Below, piece by piece: positions 44,660 to 55,613 of a stretch of DNA of 64,000 bases. The position numbers and the translations under genes are program-made. The DNA lies in contig JAFEVB010000008.1 of NCBI GenBank assembly GCA_032629725.1, positions 1,240,001-1,304,000 on the forward strand, in the 5' to 3' direction. How positions within the stretch are numbered: the first letter of the stretch is position 1; every line of letters starts with the position of its first letter. Below the pieces are notes generated by a model. That model made no database searches. It was not told the origin of the DNA and worked only from the letters and a program-made list of their open reading frames with translations. Source of the DNA: Gremmenia infestans (Eukaryota > Ascomycota > Leotiomycetes > Helotiales > Hamatocanthoscyphaceae).

Positions 44660-46766
44660 ATTGCGCTGGGTGTTCGTACGGGTTCAAGGATTGGGAATCG
44701 CGGGAATCTGACTGTAGTGAATAATTAGCATATTAGCTATGTGTCTTGATGAATTGAGGCCATCCGCGAACTGCCGATATCAGGAACAGAGCTGTGAAGC
44801 TCAATGCGCATTGGACCAACCAGCTGCGACACGTCACGGCCGATCAATTGCAGTCTACCAATCCCAGCATGCAGTTCCAGGCAGATGTTCTCAAAGGGAC
44901 TGATATCTTCGGATCTTGGATAGGAACAGAGACAGAGACTTACTGATTTTGATGTTCTTTTTTGGGTGCACACGGCCGAAATACGACTGGACGGGATACG
45001 CGTTGGGCGAGGTTCAAATGAAAGTGATGCTTCTCAACACCATCAATCCTCCGTTCGGATTGATCTGTGGAGGCGTTTCAAGTGATGCGATATGGGTATA
45101 GGATAAGTTATAGTTGATCAGTGCTATGAAGCGTCTGCAGAGCAAAGAAGTGCTCGCGGTGTGCTCTGTGCTGTAGTGCTATGCTTGTGCTATGGGAAGT
45201 TCAGGGGTAGGTAGGCGTCTTTTCTTTTATTGCCTGTAAGTTTGAACCAATGAGCCAGCAGAACTAGACACCCGCCCGCTGCAGGGTCTTGAACTTGACT
45301 GCCTCGCCTCGACTCATGTCGGCAACCGGCATAAAATTGTTCCTTTTTATTTAAAGTGCAACATACGTTTATTTTACTGTTCTACAACTTACTTCAAGCG
45401 TACCGAGGAAGTACGGTAATTACAATGGTATGTAGTCGTAGGTGCAAGTACTGTTTTCGAACCAAGTCAAAAAGAAGAATTTACCCTAAGGCTCTATATT
45501 GATTTAAATTTACAAAAGCTCAGACTTCTCTCGGCTAAGTTGTCACATCTCCAGGCGCCATATTACTTCGTACCGTACCAGTCTCTGGAGATAATGAAAA
45601 TTGTTGAAACATCTCGAAGTGAAAATGCCTCAATCATCATTGACAAACAATAGACATTTTTCACTTTCATTTTTCACATTATAAAGTGTATTTAAATCGA
45701 CAGGTCTCAGGAGTGGTCCTTGGATACTCCATAAAACTATCCTAGGTCAAAGTTGGTCTATAGGATGAGGGGTGTACTACCTCAAGTGAGTGATTGACGC
45801 ATTATAACATATATGTTTGAACATACGGAACGTTCTATGTTGCAATCTTCTTCAATAAGCATTGAGCAATGAAAGAGTTTGGTTCGAGGGGGTGGTCGTG
45901 GTATATAGCTCAACAATTCATGTCCCCTACGCTGGTCCCAAGTGCTCTAAATATTTCTCTGCTAGATACGTACTTTATATGTACTAGGTGCACCGGTGTA
46001 ACTTTGCGCCACGTGTCAACTCACGACAACTTAATAGATTGGACCAGATCAAGACTTGTCAGAAGTTTGAGTTGATGTAGTCCTCCCCACATTCACATTA
46101 GCAGTAAGTATTATCGAACAAAGGATTGTGAAAAGCATAGGACTAGGGCTACTTGCTGAGGATCTTGAAGTTTAAGATTGATAAGATTCGTACGTGCTTA
46201 CTTAAATAGGTAGAATCTGACACTCGAAAACTCGAGAGGGGCTCTGTGACTTGGTGTAATATTTGTATTGCGTTTCGGCATCCTTGTGGCGTTACTAGTG
46301 AGGGGCTACATCTTTGGAAATACTCCGTCCCGTGCCGGTCCGACTGACTCGACAAAGGGAAGATCCTTGACGGTCTGAAGAGCTTATTATTACCTTTACT
46401 CGTTAGAATAGACGGGTTGTCTTTAGCTCATTCTTGGGGCGTGAAATTCGCAGAGGTGCGGGATGTTGTTGGCAGGTTATAGTAAAAATAACATGGTATT
46501 GCCTTATATTCTATCTTAATTCTAATATGAAAATGATCCATCTAACTTCTCAATTCGCAAATGATAGCCACTATGATGGTGAGCCTTGACCACCGTTTGC
46601 TCTGGCAGATTGTGCCTCGAAGCTCGGACGATGATCAGCCTCTTGATCCTAGGATCTAGAGAAGTTTGCTGCTTTGGTTGCTAGAGAACATAAGAACAGG
46701 TTCAAGAGCGTCTGATATATGACTCCGAGGATTAACTTGTAGCCCAATGGCTTCCGCTTTCGGTGA
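44660..46766. other. A/T-rich gene-free spacer
   Basis: About 2.1 kb without a supported gene. The first ~500 bp is the leader and promoter of the coiled-coil gene. From 45340 to 46560 the sequence is A/T-rich with short direct repeats (TTTTTCACTTTC then ATTTTTCACATT near 45660). No transposase or reverse-transcriptase segment is readable. Confidence 0.5.
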
Positions 46767-47465
46767 TCAGGAAGTCTCTCGATACAACCTCCGGATCTCG
46801 TGCACAATTTTGTAAGTATCCTCTTCAACGCTTGGAAGCCGGTGTCCCACATCCAATTCAATCTTCTTACTCGTCTTCTTATCAAAAAATCCCTCGTACA
46901 ACTCTCTACTCGAAAACGCCCAAGGATCCGACGTGCCAACCACGTGAATACTAGGAACAGCAATCAATTCATTCTCCGACAGCTTGTCTGTAAGCGGAGG
47001 ACTAGTTCCCATACACAACACTCCGAATTTGAAGTCAACTCCAAGCCCTTCACCTTCTCCTCCCTTATCTCTCAACTGCTGCTCATAGAGCAAGCCCGCA
47101 GCCGTCCGCGCTCCCTGCGAGAACCCCATTATGCCTACTACGTCTGATATCTTCTGGCGTTCGGCAATAGCCTTCTTGATAACCTGTATCGACTCATCGG
47201 GCATCGGTCCAGCGTCTCCTCTATTGGTCCACCCCAGAAAGGGTTCACACCCCTCAAAGAAAGGTAACACGTCTGGCCCTGGGCCATATGGAAAGGGCCC
47301 GTCTGGGAAGATAAAGTGGAAGGAGTCGCGGAGGGCACGCTGGATGCGAACTGACTGTATATTGAAGATTGCTGAATTGGTCCCGCCTCCATGGAGGCAG
47401 ATAATCGTTGGTAGGTCAGCGTTATCTACGCTGAGACCGTCTCTGTAGGCTGGCGTGGGCGCCAT
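46767..47465 (-). CDS. FSH-family serine hydrolase
   Basis: Single exon from ATG 47465, giving 232 residues (MAPTPAYRDGLSVDNADLPT...). The frame is open further upstream to 47603, but that 46-residue extension is not family-like. An alpha/beta-hydrolase fold is shown by PTIICLHGGGTNSAIF near residues 20-35, the nucleophile elbow GIMGFSQGA near 112-120, Asp in VVGTSDPWAF near 180, and His in ELDVGHRLPS near 207; this is the Ser-Asp-His triad of FSH1-type hydrolases. Relatives include dihydrofolate-reductase-linked Fsh/Dfr1 domains and LovG-like thioesterases of polyketide clusters. No polyketide synthase lies in the window, so a housekeeping or orphan hydrolase is the cautious reading. Confidence 0.9.
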   Translation of the reverse strand: MAPTPAYRDGLSVDNADLPTIICLHGGGTNSAIFNIQSVRIQRALRDSFHFIFPDGPFPYGPGPDVLPFFEGCEPFLGWTNRGDAGPMPDESIQVIKKAIAERQKISDVVGIMGFSQGARTAAGLLYEQQLRDKGGEGEGLGVDFKFGVLCMGTSPPLTDKLSENELIAVPSIHVVGTSDPWAFSSRELYEGFFDKKTSKKIELDVGHRLPSVEEDTYKIVHEIRRLYRETS

Positions 47466-49055
47466 CAGAAGTGCCTCACTGTTATTCTGGAGTCTATAGG
47501 CGTGTTTTATAGCATAGATAAGTCGTGTTATTATATGCTTAATCGGGACTACGTTGCTGTAACTTGCAAACGTGAGATGTCGTCTCTTGACCGAATCGGA
47601 CAATCACGTGTTGGATAGAGTTACTCGGAACCTGAAAACTAATGTTACACTGTGCATAGTACAAAGTTGAATGAAACGATACAGCTGAGTAGGATCTATA
47701 TACTCGGCAATGCTTGAGTGCTTTTGAAATTGATCAAGTGTTACTAACGTGCATTGTGTTTACTCTGCAAACACGAATGAACCACCAGAACGTTGTTAAG
47801 ACAGGGGGCCTTAGCGCTAGTCCTCCACCTTGACCCCGGATAACATTTTTCTGTCTTGAAGTACTGACTTCAATTCCCCACACAAGATTCCTGGCAACAT
47901 GGATGCCTCACGCTCCAGAGCTGTGATTAGGGACCTTCACTTCACATCTTTAGTTCCCAGCTCCCCCGCATGAAAACTCTACAATAATCAGCAGAATTAT
48001 CAGTCCACTACTTGAGCCAAGAGGGAGATGGTTGTAACTTTGCTCAGCTTAGTGGTTGCTTGTTCACAGATACCGAGACAGACCTACTCCGGGTTTATTG
48101 ACTCGCAACACGGCTCTTGGTGGAAAAAACATATGTTTGGAGAGCTCTTGCGGATGTTGTTCACCGGGAGCGTCGTAAGAAACAGACTATTGCATTGTAT
48201 TCAGTTTCCTTATCATCCCTTAATTCTTGATTCTGGTTTATGCTACTAACATTAGATACCCAACAAATGACCACATCCACAAACTACCTAGGTACTCTGC
48301 AAGATTGCAAACAAAGGCTTTGCCCAACAGTGTTGCCCAATAGTGTTGCCAATTCCATTCCTATCCTAAGTTTTATTCCCATGCATTCGAAGTACCACTA
48401 CATGATAGCACACCCACACCCACACCGAAACATATTGAGTAAATGTGGTCTCGATCGCACGCGAGATTATGTTGTACTCCGTTACTCTATACAGTACCGT
48501 AGCGTACCTGCATAACTATTAAAGCAATCCAGCAAGGATACAAGTACAAGTTACTTGATGAGCGTGCAATACCCATGTAAAATATGGAAGAAAGGGCGAC
48601 GTTTCATGTAAAAGTGTAATCCTAGAGTACCTCCGTAATGTGAAGGAGAAGAGGAGGTTATTGCATCAGTTGGGTTAGATCAAGGGGCTGGTGGGGCAGC
48701 CGCTGCTGCACAATGACGCGATTTAGAGAAGTGGTGGAAATACGGGTATACCGACCGTGCTTGTCTTGTGCCTTGGAAAAGGATCCAGAACATGAAAATG
48801 CATGTTGCCTCAGCTCAACTCAGCTCGGCTTGGCTTGGCAAGAGCTAAACAACACACCACAGGTGGTAAAGCCATATCTTCTTCCCTTTTGCTTCCTTCT
48901 TGATTGTTTATCTTCTTCAATACCCCTTTCCCCTTGCTCTTTTGTATCTTTGGCGCGTCAATTCACAATTTGATCGCGTTCTAGGAACTCTCATCCCATA
49001 GTGTTATTGACTGAAGCTCAAGACATCCAACCCCGTCTTCCGCTTCAGCTTCACC
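47466..49055. other. Divergent spacer between FSH and APP1-like genes
   Basis: No supported gene. A CACGTG word lies at 47605-47610 upstream of the FSH start. Pyrimidine-rich sequence at 48880-48960 precedes the APP1-like gene. A stuttered CAGCTCAACTCAGCTCGGCTTGGCTTGG stretch near 48812 is a degenerate pentamer repeat. Confidence 0.5.
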
Positions 49056-50667
49056 ATGATTACCTCTCTTCCCCATGTTATTCTTGCGCTGCTACCAGTC
49101 GTTTTGGCAGCTCCAGCGCCGGCGCCACTCCCAACCCCAGCTGCAGTTGCTGCCAAAGCCCCTAATCCCATGATTACAGCCCGAGCTGTCCTTGCAGATC
49201 GAATTGAACAGCGCGATATTATCGACTCAATTACTGGTCTTGGGAGCTATTTGTCAAGTGCGCTAGGCACATACCCATCCTACATTGCTAGTGGTGTGCC
49301 CAATTTCTTCCAAGACTTCCCTACCGGAACTGCAGTGGAAAGCAGTCTTGGAATCAGCGACAGTGATCTCGTAGCGACACCTACACAAGTACTCAACATC
49401 CCGTAAGTGAGTCCCTCGAAATGCGAGGTATTCTTGCTGATGCCATCGTAGAGGTTACGCAAACTGGACCGAGCAGGGCTGGAATTTACGGTTTCGCGGA
49501 AATGTTTACAAGCAGCCCAATATTTCCGAATCCAAGTTGAACGACCTTGCGAATGTTTTCCTAATTGGCACATCAGTTGAAGCTCTGCCACCCGCAGAGG
49601 CGACCCAGGCACGAAATCTAACTGCCGAAATATTCGTCGTTCAGCAAGGCAACGTCAATGTCACAATGCACATTGAGCCTGCTCCGAGTCAAGGCGCAGA
49701 CGGCTCCTCCAGTGGCAGTGCTAATGCCATTACACCTGGTGGCGGTGCACAAACCATAGATGTGGGAGAAACTACAGTAGAGGGAGATTTCGATACTTTT
49801 ATTCCCCTTGCAAATGTTTCTGGGTCAGGTGGATATCTGCTCCCCGGAAACGACACCACCCAGATCCAGCGGATAAACGTTTACACCAACGGAACCGACA
49901 CTGGCAACGCAACCTCATTCCTTGTTCCCACGGCTGGTCTCACGATCATCTCCGATATTGACGATATCCTGCGTGTAACACGAATCTACCAACCGGCAGA
50001 CGGGCTCCTAAACTCCTTTGCGAAGGCATTTACACCATGGATGAACATGCCGTCTATCTACGCCAACTGGTCGCAGAGTATCCCTGACTTCCATTTCCAC
50101 TACCTGACGACTACGCCAGAGCAGGTAACGAGGAATTACATGGATTTCATTTACAAAACCTACCCAGGCGGCTCTTTCGATACGCGCCCACTGAACTTCA
50201 GCGATGTATCTGCTACTCTCTCAATCCGCAAGTTCTTGCTCGAGAAGATCTTTCAGACCTACCCAGAGCGGAAGTTCATCCTGGTTGCAGATACGTCCAA
50301 CTCAGATGTGATGAAAGATTACCCGGCCATGGCTACCGAATTCCCTGGACAGGTGAAGTGTATTTTGTTGAGAAATACATCTTCGACCGATTCCGGTGAC
50401 AAGTTTCCTTATGACACAAGCGGATTCAAGGGCTTGGACAACAGCACATACATGTTTTTCAATATACCAGATGATCTGACAGGTCTGGATATTGTTAATG
50501 GGCAGTGTGTCAACAGCACTATCAAGCAGAATATCACCTTTAGCACGCAAGGATTACCGTTTGGGCTGAGCAAGAAGAGCGCTGCTGTGAAGTTACAGAG
50601 CGGATTGAATGGGGCCGTAGTAGCTGCTTTAGTCATGGCATTTGGGGTTGTGCCTGGTGTATTATGA
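49056..50667 (+). CDS. Secreted APP1/DUF2183-family protein (phosphatidate phosphatase-like)
   Basis: Two exons: 49056-49402 and 49452-50667, intron donor GTAAGT and acceptor CGTAG, giving 520 residues. A signal peptide (MITSLPHVILALLPVVLAAP) is followed by an Ala/Pro stretch. The middle has the domain of yeast phosphatidate phosphatase App1, with the HAD-like motif ISDIDDILRVT near residue 285, FHYLTTTPEQV, and FILVADTSNSD with a following MATEFPGQVKCILLRN. The usual DxDxT is DIDDI here, so the Thr is Ile although both Asp remain. Many N-glycosylation sites and a hydrophobic tail (NGAVVAALVMAFGVVPGVL) after a small-residue region suggest a GPI anchor. Cytosolic App1 acts on phosphatidate; the substrate of this secreted relative is unknown. 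Confidence 0.88.
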
Positions 50668-51078
50668 TAGCGGAGGTAGGATCTGGCGTTGGGGATCAGG
50701 CATACAGTGATGGTTGTATAACGAAATGAGCGGTACGAATGCAATTATGAATTACTAAACAATGCCAATAGCTATTCGGTATGATGGTGAAATGTAACGG
50801 AATGGACTTTTAGGGAAACTGCATCTGCCGATTAGATCACACCCGGTATGATAGGATTGAACTCTAAAGCCCATCGAAAACAGTAAAAAAGTCCTCCAGA
50901 GTCAACTTTTGACTGTCGCCAAAAAAAACAAAAAAAACACTCCCTATCACGAGTTAGCTAGCTCATCGAACGTTGAAATAGTGCCTCAGCCCCCACCATA
51001 AAACCCAACAACCACAATGTGAGGCTTTAGATATGACGACCCCCGCCCTCTCTCCCCAGTAAAGCCACAGAATAAATA
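50668..51078. other. Spacer before Na+/H+ exchanger
   Basis: Short spacer holding the APP1-like 3' region, an A-run with two C interruptions at about 50915-50938 and the exchanger promoter. No gene is seen. Confidence 0.5.
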
Positions 51079-53016
51079 ATGGCATCAGAACCCACCTCGT
51101 TCCTCCCGTACCATGAGCCAGAAATCACAACCATCCTAATCCAGAGCGCCCTCCTCCTCGCTCTCAACGTAACCAACACCATCTTCGACAAGCTAATCAT
51201 CTGCGGTCTCCTCGCACAAGTCTTCATCGGCGTCGCATGGGGCACACCCGGTGCGAAATGGCTGGACCGAAGTACCGAGTCTGTGGTTGTGCAGCAGGGG
51301 TATCTGGGGTTGGTTTTGTTGGTTTATGAAGGCGAGTGACCGACCTGAACTACGGTATACTCCAATATACAATATTAGGATTGATTATTTTAACGATTAT
51401 GGTATGGATTACTGACAATGTACCTATGTAGGAGGACTAAACACAAACTTCCACGCCCTGAAAGCAAATCTCACCCTCTCGGTCCTAGTCGCAATCACGG
51501 GGATCAGTCTCCCCATAGCTCTCTCGTTCATCCTGCACTCCTCGCTGCTGAACGCCACGCCGCTCCAGGCTTTCGCTGCTGGAGCGGCGCTGTGCTCTAC
51601 TAGTCTAGGTACCACGTTTACGATCCTCAGTTCTAGTGGGCTGGCGGCGACGAGGTTGGGCGTTGTGTTGAGTAGTGCGGCGATGATGGATGATGTGGTG
51701 GGGTTGGTTATGGTGCAGGTGATTTCTAATCTTGGAGGTGGAGGGCCTGCAAAGGAGGGGTTTAGGGCTGTTACTGTTGTGAGGCCGGTGGCTGTTTCTG
51801 TGGGGTTTGCTGTTGCTGTTCCGCTTGTCTGTCGATTCGTCGTGGTGCCTTTGACTGTGCTGGTTAATGGGGCGAGGCGAGATGGCGTGGTGGGGAAGAT
51901 TTGTAGGGCGACGTATACGCCTTTTATTATTCATACGATGGTGCTACTTGGGCTTGTTACTGGTGCTAGTTATGCAGGGACTTCGAATCTTTTTACTGCT
52001 TATTTGGCTGGGGCCGCGGTTAGTTGGTGGGATAGTGAGGTTGAGCATTCTGGGCCAGCTACGGGCCTTGTTCCAACGTTGGAGCAGAGCAAGTCTGTTT
52101 CTGGAATTGAGCTTACGAAGTCACCCGCAAGGACAGAAAGAGGCTCTGGTCCAGATTCCAAAGAGACGGGTCGAGGGGCAGTTCGCGATGAGCAGCATGA
52201 ATCGAGTGGCATTGCAGTATACGAGAAATATTACGCAACAGTTGTACAACGCATTCTAAAACCATTCTTCTTCGTAAGCCAACCCCAAATTTACCCCTAT
52301 ATCCTCTGGTCTTGACGAAACAATAGGCATCAATCGGCTTCTCCATCCCAATCACAGACATGTTCAATGGCGAAATCGTCTGGCGCGGCATCGTTTATAT
52401 AATCCTCATGCTCTTCGCAAAACTCGTCACAGGATTGTGGCTTATTCGCCTGGATATCTCTTGGCCGGAAGTGCAAATTCTGAAGTATGTTCGATCTATC
52501 GTGACAGCTCCGGTGTTGTGCTTTGGGTGGATGTATGGAAAGCCCAAGAAAGAAATGAAGAATGGTAGCAGCACTACAGCGAACGCTGAATCGCATGAGA
52601 TGAGAACTCGAGGGAATAAGGCCAAGAGTAAAGACACAACAACACCACTAACAGCAGGAAGTTCTACAGCAGCTGATCCTGCAACCTCATCGACACTAAT
52701 AGCATCATCACCCAAAATCAAAAAGCCACTTTCCCTTTACCCAGCAGCAATTCTCGGCACAGCGATGACGGCGCGTGGTGAAATAGGCTTCCTGATCGCG
52801 TCTCTAGCTGAAACAACCGGGCTCTTTGCCTCCTCTTCCCAGCAAAGCAGTGGCAGCTCGGAGATATATCTTGTTGTCACGTGGGCCATAGTATTATGTA
52901 CCGTTATTGGTCCGTTGGGCGTGGGCACGCTGGTGAGGCGGGTGAGGAGGCTGCAAGATGGTGGAGAGAGCAACCTAGGAGTAAATGGTCCTCTGGGCAT
53001 TTGGGGCGTTGGTTGA
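51079..53016 (+). CDS. Na+(K+)/H+ antiporter, CPA-superfamily
   Basis: Three exons: 51079-51331, 51432-52273 and 52327-53016, giving 594 residues. The first intron starts with GC (GAAG|GCGAGT) and ends ATGTAG; the junction gives LVLLVYEGGLNTNFHALK, a segment conserved in these exchangers, and no GT donor keeps the frame. Ten or more hydrophobic helices follow. The paired aspartates in SSAAMMDDVVGLVMVQVI match the cation-binding DD of electrogenic CPA exchangers. A hydrophilic cytoplasmic loop (about 295-345) and a second at about 440-500 split the helices; another conserved membrane block is ILGTAMTARGEIGFLIASLAE. Likely a plasma or vacuolar membrane monovalent cation/proton exchanger. Confidence 0.92.
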
Positions 53017-53141
53017 AGGTTGCTGGCCCACGAGGAAAGCTCAGATGAAATATATCGAACATGAAGCCGTTGTGCAAATTGAAGCTTTAGAGTGATATCT
53101 GTTTATGTATACAGCTGCACGGAATTTCTCTGGATGCACCT

Positions 53142-54383
53142 GTGCGGACTTTCCCTATCGAGCTCCTTCTTCACTCTGCCTTCCACCAGCCCTGCGTCGT
53201 AGCAATCTACGACAAATGTCAGCACCCATTCATATTGAGCCGTTTGAGCTTAGAGGTAGACTTATCCCCAAAAATTGGAGGGGTTGCCTCCGCGGAGACA
53301 ACCCAGGGCTACCCCCAACGAGCCTGCCCACATTCCGATCGAGACCATCCACTCCAGAAGCACCTCTTACCAGGCAACAAGTATCAACTTTCAAAGAACC
53401 AGGCAAAAGGTACAACGCTACCCAGCTCAGACAAGCACTAAGCTTTGACACCAACTCTAGATGGGTCCCGATCTGGACGCCGTGCCTATTCCGTCGTCAT
53501 GTCCAGTCGACACTCGATTCTAGTCAGCAGTGTAGGAACTCGGAATGGATCTCACAATGCTTTCAGTCTTTCGCACCCCATGACTTGCATAGCCCAATCT
53601 GCAACCGTATCACACCCAAAAAATGGAGAATCAGCAACAGCGCTTTCGAAATCAAGCAGATGACCGGACGCGAGACGGGCCAAACTAGGGATGATCAGGA
53701 ACCCCAACGCAAACGGCAAGCTTCTCTCTGTTTGGGCAGCATTGTCTTCTGAGATTAGTTTTATGTTTCCTCTGCGCATCCCATGGGATGAGAAGGCAGG
53801 GCTGAATGAAAGCGGACAAAAGACATCAACAAAAACCGCGTTGTCGTCTCTGAAAGAGGGAGAGTTGTATAGACACCACGAGGATGAAAAGACGATGTGT
53901 CGGCGTCTTCCATCGACCCTGAGATGTGGCTCAGGGGAGGAAGTTGATGCGGCTGATCGAGATCACACCGAAGTGACTATGCCTTTGGCTGCTGCCGTGG
54001 CAAGGTCTTGTGAGCTGACTGCGCTCTATCTGAGCGAGTTTCTGGTGGTTGGCGAGGGTAGATACAACGTCCTCAGTGCAAGACTGGTAGGATTAAGAAG
54101 GGTACGGGACGTCTTCACTGAAAGGTACCGAGCGAATCTCATCTCAGGGGACACAATAGAGGAGACTCCAAATGAGTGCGAGAAACTCCGGAGCATGTCA
54201 ATATGTCATATCCTCATAACACCGGGGTGCATTGAAGGACTATCCGTGGTGTATAGCTTCTGTTTGAAGGCCAAAATGAAGGCTCGCTACAAATGCAATG
54301 CAAATGATTCAGACAAGTGCAATCAAAGCCAAATCACAACCAGGAGGAAGTGGAAGCATACACCAAGGACGGTCTGTTTGTAG
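53142..54383 (+). pseudogene. Collinear reading frame broken by two stops; orphan or decayed gene
   Basis: A single plus-strand frame stays open from 53142 to 54383 (414 codons) except for two stops, TAA at 53439-53441 and TGA at 53661-53663. The three pieces are 99, about 72 and about 239 codons. I recognise no family. The frame contains segments that look protein-like (SLSHPMTCIAQSATVSHPKNG, AVARSCELTALYLSEFLVVGEG). Alternative readings are a real gene with introns spanning each stop, or chance openness: another frame is also open at 53105-53752. No donor/acceptor pair was forced on the data. Confidence 0.3.
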
Positions 54384-55613
54384 ACTTTCCAGAAAGGAGA
54401 TATCGTGCTCAGTTCCTGCATTCCAAAAGGGTCCCAACTATATTGTCGTCGAGAGGTAACAGAGAGCGCTTTGGTCGATTCGAGACAGCTTGATGAAGAT
54501 CCCGAAGACCGCTCCTCGAAGGAGAGCCTGTACCCTTCCCACATTATATCCCCTCCCCATATCATCCATTGTAGCATCGGCCAAGACGATCTGTAACGAT
54601 CAGAGTATAATGCCCAGCCGAAAACCCTGACGGCACCTTCACTGAAGATTTTACCCAAATGACCGTGGGGGAAATCTGTTTTACTGTCTCTCGACATCTG
54701 GACTATCCCTCCAACTTTTCAACCTCCATGCTCTGTAGAAAACGCTCAGCCTCTCGACGTCGCAATCAACACTCGGCAGTCGGAGACCTAGTCGTTTGGA
54801 CGAATAACTGTGACCGCAAAGCTAGAACCAACAATTACTTAGGGTTAAGTTCTGACCACGATACGTCCTTGCGGAGAATGTAAATCAGAGAACTGTTGGG
54901 AAGGTGAAATGCTTGGTTTGCGAGTGCTCCTTGGGAAAAGAGCGAGAGAAGCGTTGCCGTCGCGTGTTGACAGGGCATCTGGTGGCATCTGAAGGGGCGC
55001 GTCTCGCGTTTGGGTCTGCAATTGAGAGATTCGAAGCTGATGCCGGTTGAAGGACGATTCTAGGTAGTGATGTAAGAGGCAAGACTTAGAAATGAAGTTT
55101 GGAGCATTGCAATCGACATTCGAGAAGCATGGCTGGAAGAGGTTGAAAGAGAAGAGAAGATACGACACGCGCCGTGTAGATGTGCCACCTTAGCGTCGCT
55201 GACTAAAGAATCGCCAGAGCATGTGACCATCACAAGTCAGGTGATACGGCTCATCAGAAAATCTCGAGCTTATGTCGACCAGTAACTTCATTCATTGCCA
55301 CTTATATATCATCTTAGAAAGGATAGACCTGGTCCTCTGCTTGTATCTGCTTGGGCCGAGTAAAGACCGAAGCTACCCATCTTAGTAGCATGACAAGGAC
55401 GCTTGTTCAGTCTGCTGTTTGAGACTCATATCAGATGAATCCAAGATTGACTACTATACAGTTGGGTAGCAGCTCTCCACTGGTGAGTTTATGTTATAAT
55501 ATCTAGTATATAAGCGTTAAACTATCGTCAACTTAGGATTACTTAGACACGATCGACACCTAGTAAGCCTGAGACCACGTTGCTATCTTTCAACAAGATA
55601 ATTTCCACTCAAA
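54384..55613. other. Spacer before RTP1
   Basis: No supported gene. Minus-strand ORFs at 54323-54697 and 54845-55168 lack recognisable features. The last 300 bp contains the RTP1 promoter region. Confidence 0.5.

Noticed and set aside
43974..44711. Plus-strand ORF of 245 codons
   Set aside because: Antisense to the Ala/Ser-rich N-terminus of the coiled-coil gene, whose codons lack stops on the other strand; the frame is hydrophobic Val/Ala repeats without domain.
45340..46560. A/T-rich stretch as a possible RIP-mutated transposon
   Set aside because: No readable transposase or reverse-transcriptase segment and no terminal repeats found by eye; would need a repeat search.
46767..47603. FSH hydrolase as part of a polyketide cluster
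   Set aside because: No polyketide synthase, tailoring enzyme or cluster regulator occurs among its neighbours in the window.
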